Counted from the stretch's first letter, positions 33,495 through 42,828 are shown. The stretch is DNA of 64,000 bases from Euryodendron excelsum (GCA_033060915.1 CM065394.1:34520001-34584000); one strand, 5' to 3'. Translations and numbers: made by a program. The notes: generated by a model from the sequence alone, not told the origin.

Positions 33495-34886
33495 TGTTAA
33501 CTCAAATTTGACCCTTGTTGACTCAAGGTTAATTCCCATGTTGATTTTGATGATAACTAAACCTTGTGTTATTTTACTAATGAATCTACTTAGTGTGCAG
33601 ATTAACAAAGTTCATAATTTAGACTTAAGTTCAATTTTAAGTCTAATACATGTCAAAGAGAATGCACAACAAATTTAAGATCAAGTAATGAATTCCAAGA
33701 GACTATGCAATGAACCAAACAGAGGATTGACGCCTATTTCTACTTCAAACAAATGTTCTACATTCGAAGAGATTGAAGGCATTCAAATAAAGCTTCTATC
33801 AAATATGCATAGTTTCAATGAAGATTGATTTGCACTCAAGATAGACTAAAGACTTCATCAGAATATGCAAAGAATAGTTGAAGAAGTGCAAAAATCAGTT
33901 GAAGAGGAATTGATTGTTGAAGAGATTGAAAATGCTCAAGAGAAGATTTTATCAAGTATGCAAAGTTCAGTTCCAGATAATGTGATTGAAGTTGCTAAGA
34001 AGATGGCTCACAATGATTGTCTGATCTCTACATGAAATTCAAGTGAAGAATTCTTCTAAGATGAAAAGGATCAATGAAGACTAGATGTATGAAGAGATTT
34101 CATCATGTCTGCAATGGTCTCAGTGAAGTGATTTTAAAGAATAATAAAGAATTGCTAGTAAAGAAAGGAAATCAGAAATCAAGCATTGTGAAGCTCTATA
34201 CAATTGAGGAAGCTTGGCATTGAAGGAGATGTTCTATGATGAAAGAAGAAAGCTTTGCAAATATAGAAGAAAAGATGAACATTGATCTAATGAATCTCTA
34301 ATAGTTTGAGAGTCAAGAGAAGATCAATATCCAATGATTGATTCAATCCAAATTGAATAGAAGTGAACTTTGATGAGTTAAGAAGATTTGATTGATCATC
34401 ATATCCCAAATACATACTCCTTGAAGATCTTATACCAGTGCTAAAATGATCTGGATCACTGAATGATAGAATGCAAATATCTGAACAATGAGCAGACTCA
34501 TTGAAATGAGGAGTCGCCTCATGGTTATAGAAGCAAAAGGTCTGAAGACAAAAGGTTAATGAGCGGACTCATGAAAAATGAAGAGTCGCCTCTTCATCAC
34601 AGAAGCAAAAAGTCTAGAGATTAAATAGACAATGAGTGGACTTATTGTAATAAAGAGTCGCCTCATGGAGATAGACGCAAAGGCTTGTAGATGCAATGAT
34701 CAATGAGCGGACACATGAAGACAAGGAGTCGTCTCATGACAACAGAAATAAAAGGCTGAAGAATTGAATGAACAAAGAACGGACTCCTGAAGATGAAGAG
34801 TCCCCTCATGACAGCAGAAGTCAAAGATGTGAAGACAGAATGAACAAGGAGTCGTCTCATTAAAATGAAGAGCGGACTCATGAATT
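33495..34886 (+). mobile_element. Truncated SIRE/Maximus-like LTR fragment
   Basis: It is homologous from its first base (TGTTAACTC) to the first 1.4 kb of the solo LTR at 57707-59870, stopping at about 34886 within the 70-bp tandem repeat array. It interrupts the copia RT. There is no 3' end, so it is truncated rather than a solo LTR. Confidence 0.75.
34490..34880. repeat. Tandem array (about 70-bp units) in the SIRE-like LTR
   Basis: Repeated units are built on AATGAGCGGACTCATG and GAGTCGCCTC, followed by an A/G-rich spacer (AGAAGCAAAAGGTCTGAAG). The same array is in the solo LTR at 58640-59110. Confidence 0.85.
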
Positions 34887-35004
34887 GGGTAAGTCCAGAG
34901 TGAATTTGTACATTTTAAATTATGATATTCTAATTGGCATAAGTCCAAAGTGAATTTGTACATAATTTGTTATTTACCTTGATAAGATGTACATTTAAAA
35001 TGTA
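34887..35004. other. Junction DNA with a 51-bp direct repeat
   Basis: AAGTCCAGAGTGAATTTGTA at 34890 recurs with one change at 34941. It lies between the LTR fragment and the resistance-gene fragment. Confidence 0.6.
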
Positions 35005-35376
35005 TTAAAATGTACATTTAATACAACAACTGGGAAGCAAAGCCCTTACCTTGCTGCTGGTGCTGCTGCTACTGGGTTGAGGCTCTGTGGTGGTCAACTT
35101 GTGTCGCAGTGCTTCGGTGGCAAACTCATCCAGGATGTCATCCAAATCGTAAGCCAAATCCTGGAGATCCTCCAGCCATAATTCCACGGCTTTATCCTTT
35201 ATTTGCTTCTCCTCTGCGTCACTAAGCACAGCCTGAATTTTCAACAGCATTCCGGACCAGTCCTTCATCTGAGTTTGAATTCCTTCCCGGCGTGCAAAAT
35301 TCAACAGCTCGCCGGAGGCCAACTTCTCAAACAACACCGTAATGAACGAAGAGAGAAAGATCTCAGCCACAGGCAT
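35005..35376 (-). pseudogene. 5' fragment of a CC-NBS-LRR resistance gene (Rx N-terminal coiled coil only)
   Basis: The 123-residue frame starts MPVAEIFLSSFITVLFEKLA and covers the whole Rx_N coiled-coil domain, including AVLSDAEEKQIKDKAVELWL and the EDVID-like LQDLAYDLDDILDE (about residues 71-84). The post-CC linker KVRALLPSCC follows. It stops at the junction near 35005; no P-loop, NB-ARC or LRR follows. Full CNLs are about 900-1400 residues. It is most similar in style to RPP13-like protein 1/R3a-type CNLs. Family knowledge says isolated CC domains can sometimes signal or interfere, but expression here is unknown. Confidence 0.85.
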
Positions 35377-36149
35377 TATTCCCTTTTTGTAGAGAATTAC
35401 AGTAAGCGATCAGCAGGAAGTGAGGCCAAACAAACAAGCAAGTAATGAAATTAAGGAGCACAGATTGGGTTTCTCGTCTATGAAAAAGCTTCAACAATAA
35501 TGCGAAAATGTCTTGATCGGAAGAAGTCGATGTCAGTCTATGAGGTGGGTGGGTTGGTGGACCCACTGGCGAATGAATGACTTTTAATTACAAAATGTAA
35601 TTGCTACAGTATTCTGATGAAATTTTTTGTATAAATTTTTTTTTTTAAAGAATAACATTTTCTATATTTTTTATATAAGATTGAAATCAAGATTCTTTAT
35701 ATTGGATGGCGAAAATCACATGATCAAAGCTATGGTAATTGTCAAGCACTATATTTTATGTAGTTGTAACAGTGTTGCCGTTGGTACCGCAGAAACTAAA
35801 AGGAATAAAAAAATAGCTAATATCTTTTCTCACACATTTAGCAATGAAAAACCCTGTTACAACTACATAAAATGTCTTGCAAGACATTTTCACATTAAAC
35901 AACACAGATGGGTTTTCTCTTCTGTGAAAAAGCCTGAATAACGTGAAAATGTCTTGCTCTAAAGAAAGCCAGAATTAGTGGAAAAATAAATAAATATATA
36001 AATTATGTAATTTGGCCATAATCATGAACATAATAGCATCAATTATGAGTGCGGGTCTCACACGGTAAGAAGAAGAGTGGTGACAAAAGCATAAAGCATA
36101 AACAAATAAATAAAGTAGGGCCCTCCCCTAATAGAAATAATGAGAGAGA
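35377..36149. other. Upstream of the CNL fragment, with a duplicated segment
   Basis: A block around 35467-35530 (TTTCTC, GAAAAAGC, GAAAATGTCTTG motifs) is repeated in diverged form at 35909-35972. No gene was seen between them, only AT-rich DNA. Confidence 0.5.
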
Positions 36150-36180
36150 GAGTGTGTGATAAGACAACAAGCCCGCCCTG

Positions 36181-36311
36181 GCTGACGCTAGTGGGCCCCA
36201 CGACATCTCCCTTATTTGGTGGAGTGTCCTAGTGGGTGCCAGTACCTAGGGTACGTCCATCTAAGGAGCCTGTATAAATAGGCTCCCCTCCCATCTTTGA
36301 TGGCCACATCG
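36181..36311 (+). promoter_or_regulatory. Viral promoter module 1, upstream of the movement protein
   Basis: It contains TATAAATAGG at 36272-36281, GTGGGCCCCACGAC, GTGCCAGTACCTAGGGTACG and GATGGCCACATCG. About 135 bp are nearly identical to 39778-39914 in reverse orientation. The TATA lies about 100 bases before the movement-protein ATG. Confidence 0.7.
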
Positions 36312-36371
36312 CAACTTCTGTAAATCAGAAGAGGTACCAGTGAATACTTCAACTTTGAGAGAGGACATAAA

Positions 36372-37190
36372 ATGGCGACTATAGGAGCTCATGTCGTCTT
36401 GCCGGTTACTTTGTCAGTGGAGGAAGCAGTGAAACTTCGACTGCCTATGTTTATGTCATTACGCAGAACAATTAATAAGGCATTGAAGATAGATCGACTG
36501 GACATAATGTACGAGCCTATGTGCGTCATTAATAGTGAAGGATTAGTCACCGTGTGTGTTAAAGACGAACGCATCCAAGATCTTTCGACACAGACCCAAT
36601 GCATGTTCGTCTTCCCGGTTAGGTAAAAAATTAAATGTACATATTTTGGGTCATTGTGGGTGTCTGCCACAGTAGACAAACTACCGTGGAATTGTACATA
36701 TCGACTAACGGAGACAAATATAGCGACAGAGGTTAATTATTGTATGATTACAGGATACTTAAAGTTCGCAAAATCCAGTAATCTAGGAGACACTACGTTG
36801 CGTCCTCCTATGGTGGAGGTATTAAGCAACAACTATTCAACTAGCGATGTGAATGTGTGGCATGTAGGGGATGCTATAATGGAAGCGAAAATGTTGCAGA
36901 TGATATCAATACCGCAATTAGAATATCGCAAGCCAAATGTGTTAAATGGAGTAATTGGGTCAGATGCACATTCGATATTGCCATTTGTGGTTGATGAAGA
37001 AATTAAATATCGTCACTTGACATCAGTCTCAGAAATTGGACCCTCGGCGTCTTAGATTGGTGTCGATCCTGGACGCGCAAGTGTTTCCCTCCCTATCCAT
37101 GATCTAGTTGACGGAATAATATCCGCACTACAAGATAGGGAGAGGGATCAAGATAGTGTAAATGCAAAGTCCAATATTAATATTAGATGA
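36372..37190 (+). pseudogene. Endogenous geminivirus BC1-type movement protein
   Basis: One frame runs from ATG 36372 to TGA 37188-37190, 272 codons, interrupted only by TAA at 36624-36626 and TAG at 37053-37055. The predicted product resembles the 30K-superfamily movement proteins of begomovirus DNA-B (BC1, about 290 residues) along most of its length. Features include the core CVIN...VCVKDERIQD, the segment ending FPVR, a PWNCTYRLTETN stretch and the PPMVEVLSN motif. The Ser/Gly-rich C-terminus and a final amphipathic segment (DLVDGIISAL) also fit. Citlodaviruses carry a comparable large movement protein on a single genome (family knowledge). The frame is well preserved for an integrated viral copy. 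Confidence 0.8.
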
Positions 37191-37278
37191 ATATAATAAT
37201 GGTTTGTAAGTAGTCAACATAGGGAGAGGGATCCAGAGAGTGCAAATGTAAAGCCCAATATTAATATTCGATGAATAA
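37136..37278 (+). repeat. Tandem duplication of the movement-protein 3' end
   Basis: About 58 bp at 37136-37193 are repeated with few changes at 37219-37276 (shared core CAATATTAATATT). The first copy encodes the last residues and stop codon; the second is downstream. Confidence 0.8.
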
Positions 37279-37339
37279 AAGTGTAGTTGGCAAATAGTAC
37301 ACTAAAATATTACACACGTGCATACAAACACACAAAGTT

Positions 37340-37880
37340 AAAATCATTTATATGTCAAGGTCTCTGCTAGCTGCATCATCTTCCTCTTGAGAATCAGCAA
37401 GGCTTGTTCGACAAGGGCCTACTATTAGTGGCCTCGTTAGTAATTCACACTCATCGTCGTCGTGCTAGTGGAAGTAACGCAGATACTTTGGCTCTATGTA
37501 GTCAAAGTCCGAAAGTTTTTGTAGAAACTCTGCAAAATGAAGGTACCATAGCTCCATGCTAAATACTCCAGCGTTATGGCATCCGGTTTAGCATGCAATC
37601 TTTATGCGTTTAAGGAAAGTGTGCGGGCGGTTGTCGTCCAACTGTTCATCACAGTCCATGACAATCTTGAATTCCTCATAATAGTGGTTGAACTGCAGCA
37701 ATCGCTGTGTTGGGTAATTCATGCGAAGCAATGGTAGATTGTATTGGAGGAAGTGTTCGTCAAAGTGAGAGTGATGGGCTTTAGTTCCTTGCCGTCATTC
37801 GAAACTAAGACCTCCCAAAGGCAACCTACCTTCCGGTGGTCGAACATGTTGTACAAAATACTATTGTGGCCATTGAGTTT
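37340..37880 (-). pseudogene. Unidentified minus-strand coding remnant in the viral block
   Basis: Two overlapping minus-strand frames give extended protein-like stretches: LYNMFDHRKVGCLWEVLVSN, then (after a shift) QRLLQFNHYYEEFKIVMDC and GVFSMELWYLHFAEFLQKL. An acidic tail (EEDDAASRDLD) follows. It converges on the movement-protein gene as BV1 does in begomovirus DNA-B, but I saw no reliable similarity to a nuclear shuttle protein. A weak resemblance of RLLQFNHYYEEF to replication enhancer proteins is not enough for a name. Confidence 0.45.
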
Positions 37881-37987
37881 TTTTATATATAAGAAATAGT
37901 GGAATACTTACATAATTTTGAATAATATTTGTAATTCGAAGAAACGTGTTAAGTACGACTTCATATATACGAAATATATAATTATAT

Positions 37988-38183
37988 AAAACAACGTAGT
38001 TTTAAATAAGCTTGTACTTCATAAATGGTGTCTCCATTTCCAAACAAGGCCACTCGAGACAGCTTTTTTAAAGAAAAATCCTGGCCTTATAAAACGATGT
38101 AGTTTGAAATATCCATGTGGGAGTATTGGTATCTTCGTCTCCAAACAATGCCACTTGAGACACCTTTTTGAAAGATTTTCTCC
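37988..38183 (+). repeat. Direct repeat (about 95 bp x 2) in the viral intergenic DNA
   Basis: 37988-38082 and 38091-38183 share AAAACRAYGTAGTTT, a TGGTRTCT-type motif and GCCACTYGAGACA. TGGTGTCTC and GAGACA are in the style of geminivirus iterons, the Rep-binding repeats; that reading is inference. Confidence 0.6.
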
Positions 38184-38361
38184 TAAAGTGCATTGAGTAT
38201 CGAGTGTTTACGATTATATATAGTATATTATTTGACAAGCCCACCGTTGCACTAAAAGGTGAATATAATTTAAATATTCAATAATGTGTGTAAAGACTAA
38301 GTACAAAAGGAGAATATTTTTCAAATTTGCCATCAGTAGTGGGGCGGGCGCTAATAATATC

Positions 38362-38471
38362 AAGAGTGGGAGGCCATCAGTAATGGGTGCCAGTACCTGG
38401 GTACGTCCAGTATTGCCACTCAATTAGAGCGTCTCCAATATTGTGCCAATTACAAATGGCCTCCCACTCTT
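38362..38471. promoter_or_regulatory. Third promoter-module fragment inside a perfect 16-bp inverted repeat
   Basis: AAGAGTGGGAGGCCAT (38362-38377) is exactly complementary to ATGGCCTCCCACTCTT (38456-38471). The 78-base spacer holds GGGTGCCAGTACCTGGGTAC (38385-38404), shared with the modules at 36181 and 39914, and an iteron-like GCGTCTCC. It lies about 120 bases upstream of the Rep fragment. It may be a degenerate origin/common region; no intact TAATATTAC is present. Confidence 0.55.
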
Positions 38472-38589
38472 AAACCGTATGTATCCAAATATCTTGACTT
38501 TCCCAATCTTCCTGATATTCTGTAGACATGGATGCTAACTAATATATATTGTTGCTAACTAATATATATTGTTTTAACAAACTAGACCG

Positions 38590-38929
38590 CCTAACTAGTC
38601 TAGTTATAGAGGATCCCAACAGGACTGGGAAGATGTAGTGGGTGAGGTCTATAGCCCCACACAACTATTTCTCTGGATGGATGGACATTAGAGATTACTC
38701 TAATGACACAAAGTATAACTTCATTGACGATATAGAGTTTCAAAATTGTAAGCCTTTGAAGGAACTGCTTGGTGCTCAGATGGATTTTAAGGCTAATATG
38801 AAATACAGAAAATCGGTACACATAAAAGGCGGTATTCTGTGTATTGTGCTTTGCAACCTAGTTATGTCGTGGAGAAGTGAATTCTCTATAATGTTCAAAC
38901 AGTGGTTCCGATGTAATGTACTTATGTAA
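38590..38929 (+). pseudogene. Endogenous geminivirus Rep, helicase domain fragment
   Basis: The frame reads LVIEDPNRTGKM (Walker A region), then a TAG, then SIAPHNYFSGWMDIRDYS, FIDDI (Walker B), LKELLGAQMDF, VHIKGGILCIVLCN (motif C with its Asn), ending at a stop near 38929. This is the SF3 helicase half of geminiviral Rep, the rolling-circle initiator. The N-terminal HUH nickase (HLH and YxxK motifs) is absent from the upstream DNA. The 3' end is 75 bases from the end of the convergent coat-protein gene, as in geminivirus genomes. Confidence 0.88.
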
Positions 38930-39003
38930 CCATCAATGAAGCTTTTTTTTAAACATGTCAATCGTGTAACTAGCATTACCTTATTAATCTAATATATATT
39001 ACA

Positions 39004-39730
39004 TCAAGTTTTAAAGTTAATCCTGCAGTTTATGTTTACATTTGCAGTGGACGCTGGTTGCGTCGCTGCACATGCCAATAATATAGCACTGTGAGTCATA
39101 TTTGAGTATTCCCCTGCGTTGGCGTCCTTCAACTTTGACACTTTATTCACAGTGTGTCTAATGTTAATAAATGCTTCGTGTGCTTCCCCATCGTTTAACG
39201 TCTGTCCTACCTTCAAGCGGTACAACTTACGGGCTGCCACACTAAAACGTGTTAAATTATCTCTCTTGATCATAGTTGTAGATGGCTCACTGCCTTGTTA
39301 ATCAAATATTTCGCTCCATGATAGCATGGTATTAGCAGGTTGGTTATCTCGGATTACAAATAGCACTATATGATTACATTAATTTGCCTTCATTTCTCCG
39401 AGCCATATTTTTCCTTTAATGGACACATTACTGATGTAGCACGCATCCCTTTGCCTCTGATTAGCTACTGTCCTAGCTGAAATAATATTTAAGTGCCACA
39501 GGTTGCCCTCGTGATTACATACGATGAGTTGTCCTACGGTCAGACATCGTTTCTCCTACAGCATACTCCTTCCATACGGCAATGGAATCCTGCTATACAT
39601 AGTCGGTCTGAACTTCTATTTTCTCGACGCATCTCCATAATCACCATACCTCTTCTTCGTGTTTTGAAACCCAATAGTAGTCTACCTCATTATTTATTTA
39701 AAGATCATGATAATCTCGATGAATGACACC
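39004..39730 (-). pseudogene. Endogenous geminivirus coat protein
   Basis: The minus-strand frame from about 39463 to 39004 carries ISNVSIKGKIWLGEM, VLFVIRDNQPAN, SEIFD, GSEPSTTMIKRDNLTRF, HTVNKVSKLKDANAGEYSN and SAILLACAATQPAS. These are the ordered landmarks of geminivirus coat proteins, down to the terminal beta strand INCRINF. Two in-frame TAA codons interrupt it, and the basic N-terminal part (39480-39730) is out of frame or broken. Coat protein encapsidates ssDNA and shuttles it to the nucleus in the virus family. Here it is non-coding as a whole. Confidence 0.85.
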
Positions 39731-39777
39731 CTGCAAACATATATATTCGCTATTACCCCTTCTAATTTACAGAAGTA

Positions 39778-39914
39778 GCGATGCGGCCATCAAAGAGGGG
39801 AGGGGAGGGGAGCCTATTTATACAAGCTCCTCAGATGGACGTACCCCAGGTACTGGCACCCACTAGGACACTCCACCAAATAAGGGAGATGTCGTGGGGC
39901 CCACTGGCGTCAGC
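39778..39914 (-). promoter_or_regulatory. Viral promoter module 2, upstream of the coat protein
   Basis: Reverse complement of the 36181-36311 module, with the same TATAAATAGG, GTGCCAGTACC and GTGGGCCCCACGAC. Differences are few, including an extra CCCCTC repeat. It is placed just before the coat-protein start region. Confidence 0.7.
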
Positions 39915-40325
39915 TGGAGTGCTCCTTTTCCTTAGAATTTCTCTCTCATTTACCTTTAACAAGTTCCAAACACACCATAAGAATTGGGTTTAAAAGTGGC
40001 CTTTTTTCTGCCAGTGTTTACATATACTATTTGAAATGATATTCTTTTATTAAATTTGTACAGAAAATCTCACTTGTGACAAAGATTTTTTTGTAATTAA
40101 GAGCAGGTTTTATGTTTTAAATGAAAAACTCTCATTCAATCACATTATTCTGTACAATAATAATGTATGAATTGTTGGTTGTATATAACTATAACTACAC
40201 ATACTGTTTTTGCCTGTCCTTACTTGATTATCACTGAGCTTTTGATGAACACTTGTTACAACTGATGCCTAGACATTTTACAGAACAGGTTTTGAATAAC
40301 AGATTCAACAGTTTCATCTGCACCG

Positions 40326-41321
40326 ATAATTGTTTTCAAAGACACAAAAGAATATATTAGCTATGCACCAAAGGAAGAGACAAAAGCACAAGACCGACGT
40401 CCTTTTGATCTTCTGGTATGTTGGTATATGAACATGTACAATTGTACATATTTATTTGTCCATGGTGCGGTATTACAGTTTATGGGTTCTTTGTCACAGG
40501 TTATTGTAAACCCAAAGCTTAAAAAGAAGAACAACAAAATTGCAGTATTTTTTGAAGGGTCGAAGAGCTGACGAGCAACTATTCTTCTGTGTTAGTTCCT
40601 TACACTTATCAAGAATGTGCTAACCCTCTCTCGCTCTTTGCTATCATCATTCATTCCAGCCTAGAGCAAAAATTAGATCTTGCGTTGACAAACTTTAATG
40701 TAATTATTATTTTGGCTAGTAATACCTGTATGAAGTTGAATCTCTTGCTTAATTTTTTAATGCAGAGTGTATTGTGGGCATCTTAAGTGACCTCATTTTC
40801 AGTTTAATGTTTCCATTTTAGTTTCTGAATGATAGGTTACTGGTTACATTAGTCTTCTAGTTCTTCAACTTTCACAATGTCCTGTTTTCTAGCCCCGGGG
40901 TAGGGGTTGGGGTTGGATAGTTGGAGGTATAAAATGAAAAAGTCTGGCAATGCCTGCAACTGGACATGAGATGTTAAGGCATTCAGAAGTCTTAGAAAAA
41001 ATTCCATATCATGATGTCCAGCACTGTGCAAATTTCGTAAAGGTTAGTGATCATCTCCAGTGTTTTGATGATTTGTTTTCCATTGTCGATGGATTCGGAG
41101 CAGTGGTGAAACGACACCTGGAAGTTGAAGTCACAGGTCTGGATCGCGATGGCCAGCCAATTAAGGTTGATGCTTCAAGCTGGCAGGCCTGCATTTTGCA
41201 GCAGTGTGATCATCTGGATGGAACTCTCTATGTTGACAAGATAGTCCCAAGAACATTTAGGACCGTAGAGAACTTGGATTTGCCTCTTCCAATTGGTTGC
41301 CTCAAGCTGGGTGTTCACTAG
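40326..41321 (+). pseudogene. Partial PDF1A pseudogene
   Basis: Counterparts of exon 2 (40326-40415), exon 3 (about 40500-40567) and exon 4 (about 41083-41321) are present; exon 1 and its promoter are absent. The acceptor before exon 2 reads CG and that before exon 4 reads TG instead of AG. Motif EGCLS is destroyed (the sequence after GAAGGG diverges to a stop). QHECDH has lost one codon in frame and reads QQCDH, removing the catalytic Glu and one His ligand. Even so, the exon-4 frame is otherwise open to its stop. It cannot encode an active deformylase. Confidence 0.9.
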
Positions 41322-42399
41322 CACATGAACTTAGGGCAGGACTTCCTAGCAAAGCATTTGAAGAGTACAAAATTCGTTTTTTGTAGGATTTGATGGAGTA
41401 GAGAGGGGTAAGGCTTGTGCTGCAGTTGGATATAACGGAACTCTGGATTTCATTTCTTTCAAAGTCACGGACGAAGATTGGCATTCATTTTACAATATTC
41501 AGATTTTGCAGCTGATTGAAGATGTTCAGCATTGCTGATCGCTTTCCAACAGTTGTGCTTTTTTTCAGAGACTGTTGCTTCCAATGAAATTAATATCAAA
41601 CTTCATCGTTTAACTGAGACCATGTATTTTTTGACATGCCAATATGTATGGAGCTCCTTGTGTAAACTACTAATATATATAGAAAGTCCTCGGGACTGTC
41701 TTGTGCTAATTCGCATTGGTCTTGTTCATTTTTGGGCAACCAACCTTGGGAGAGAGTAGCTGTTTTTGTTTTCCTCTTAGATAAGTGGAGCCAGAAAGAA
41801 ATTTTCATATGATGTCGCTGGTACCTTTTTTTTTCTCAAGCATACTGTCCCTTATTTTTGCTTTCACCTGGATGCTAAAAGTAAACCAGGAAATTTTTGA
41901 TAGTGTTGGACGATGAGCTCTGTTTAAAAGACACTAGAGAGAGTGAAGCCAGTGTACACAGCAATAATGGCATTAGGTTTTGCAATTTCCTTAACCTATA
42001 ATTGTTACATGAAAGAACACAGTGACATAAAAGAACCTAAATACACATTCATAAAAGAATAGATTTTTTTATTTTGATTAGTGCAAAAGAATAGAATTAA
42101 ATTGATATACAATGTGAAATCGAAGATATTATATATATAACAATAAACACAACACGATGAACTCACTATTCATTGTGGCTGTCATTGTCCGTACAATTTC
42201 TATGGACTCTATGTCGAAAGGTTTTGGGCAACGCAAAACCCATTAATTCTGTCCATTGGAGATGAAGACACTCCCCCACACAACTGCAGAAGGCATGCTC
42301 TGTTGAATTCAGTTTTCCTCATCCAGAAAAGCATAACCATCTTTCAAATGGACTGAAGAACGGAGCAAGACAGAACTTTCTGCACAATGTAGCTTTCAC

Positions 42400-42640
42400 C
42401 ACATGAAAAGCAAGGAGGGGGGTGTATCAGACCCGAACTCGAACCTTGAGCTGCCCAACAAAAGGATCTTGTAGATTCACCAAAGTACGAGACAAGTTGG
42501 ATATCTTGCAAATATAAACCTTCACGTGGCAAGGTATCACTGCAAGCAAATTTTATAGCTTCCTCTGCTCCTGAAGTTCGTTTGATGGCCACGAAGGATA
42601 TATTCTCAACTGTAACAGCCACAGTCTGCATTGTCATCGG
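42400..42640 (-). pseudogene. Duplicated last exon of the GH28 polygalacturonase
   Basis: The frame 42685-42344 holds AVTVENISFVAIKRTSGAEE, FACSDTLPREGLYLQDIQL and AAQGSSSGLIHPP, paralogous to 26618-26860. The duplication ends 77 bases further on, so no other GH28 exon is included. Confidence 0.82.
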
Positions 42641-42716
42641 ATTAATATTAAAATTCAAACGTGAACAGCTTTTCTCGCAAAGCACTTGTTTAAATCATGA
42701 ACCATTTGCATGGAGC

Positions 42717-42828
42717 TTTTCTCCCTTTTGAATTTTCAGCAGTCCTTCACGTGACCTTCAATGCTATAATGATAGTAGGTAAATTTACTATGTTCATCAC
42801 TAGATCTACCAGAATCCTGTGACCTTTT
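42717..42828 (-). pseudogene. Copia gag zinc-knuckle segment
   Basis: Minus-strand KRSQDSGRSSDEHSK followed by YYHYSIEGHVKDC and a stop is a decayed CCHC knuckle (first Cys residues lost). It continues the gag at 45168, from which it is separated by a solo LTR. Confidence 0.65.

Larger units (their letters stand above)
36150..39929. other. Endogenous geminivirus-like block
   Basis: About 3.75 kb contain a movement-protein pseudogene (+), an unidentified minus-strand remnant, a Rep helicase fragment (+) and a coat-protein pseudogene (-). Near-identical promoter modules lie at 36181-36311 (+) and 39778-39914 (-). Rep and coat protein converge, as in geminiviruses. The right border abuts PDF1A intron-1 DNA at about 39929. 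The Rep N-terminal nickase domain was not found. All genes carry nonsense changes. Confidence 0.82.
39929..42717 (+). repeat. Segmental duplicate of the PDF1A 3' half and GH28 3' exon
   Basis: It is collinear with 11221-11277 plus 23318-26985 but without the 12-kb retroelement and the LINE. Left junction at about 39929 with viral DNA; right junction at about 42717 with copia gag. Small indels and substitutions are spread throughout. Confidence 0.88.

Noticed and set aside
37305..37313. AAATATTAC as the geminivirus origin nonamer
   Set aside because: One mismatch to TAATATTAC, no flanking stem, and it lies downstream of the movement-protein repeats in AT-rich DNA.
37340..37880. Calling the minus-strand remnant BV1 or replication enhancer
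   Set aside because: Position suits BV1 and one short stretch recalls the enhancer, but neither has convincing ordered motifs.
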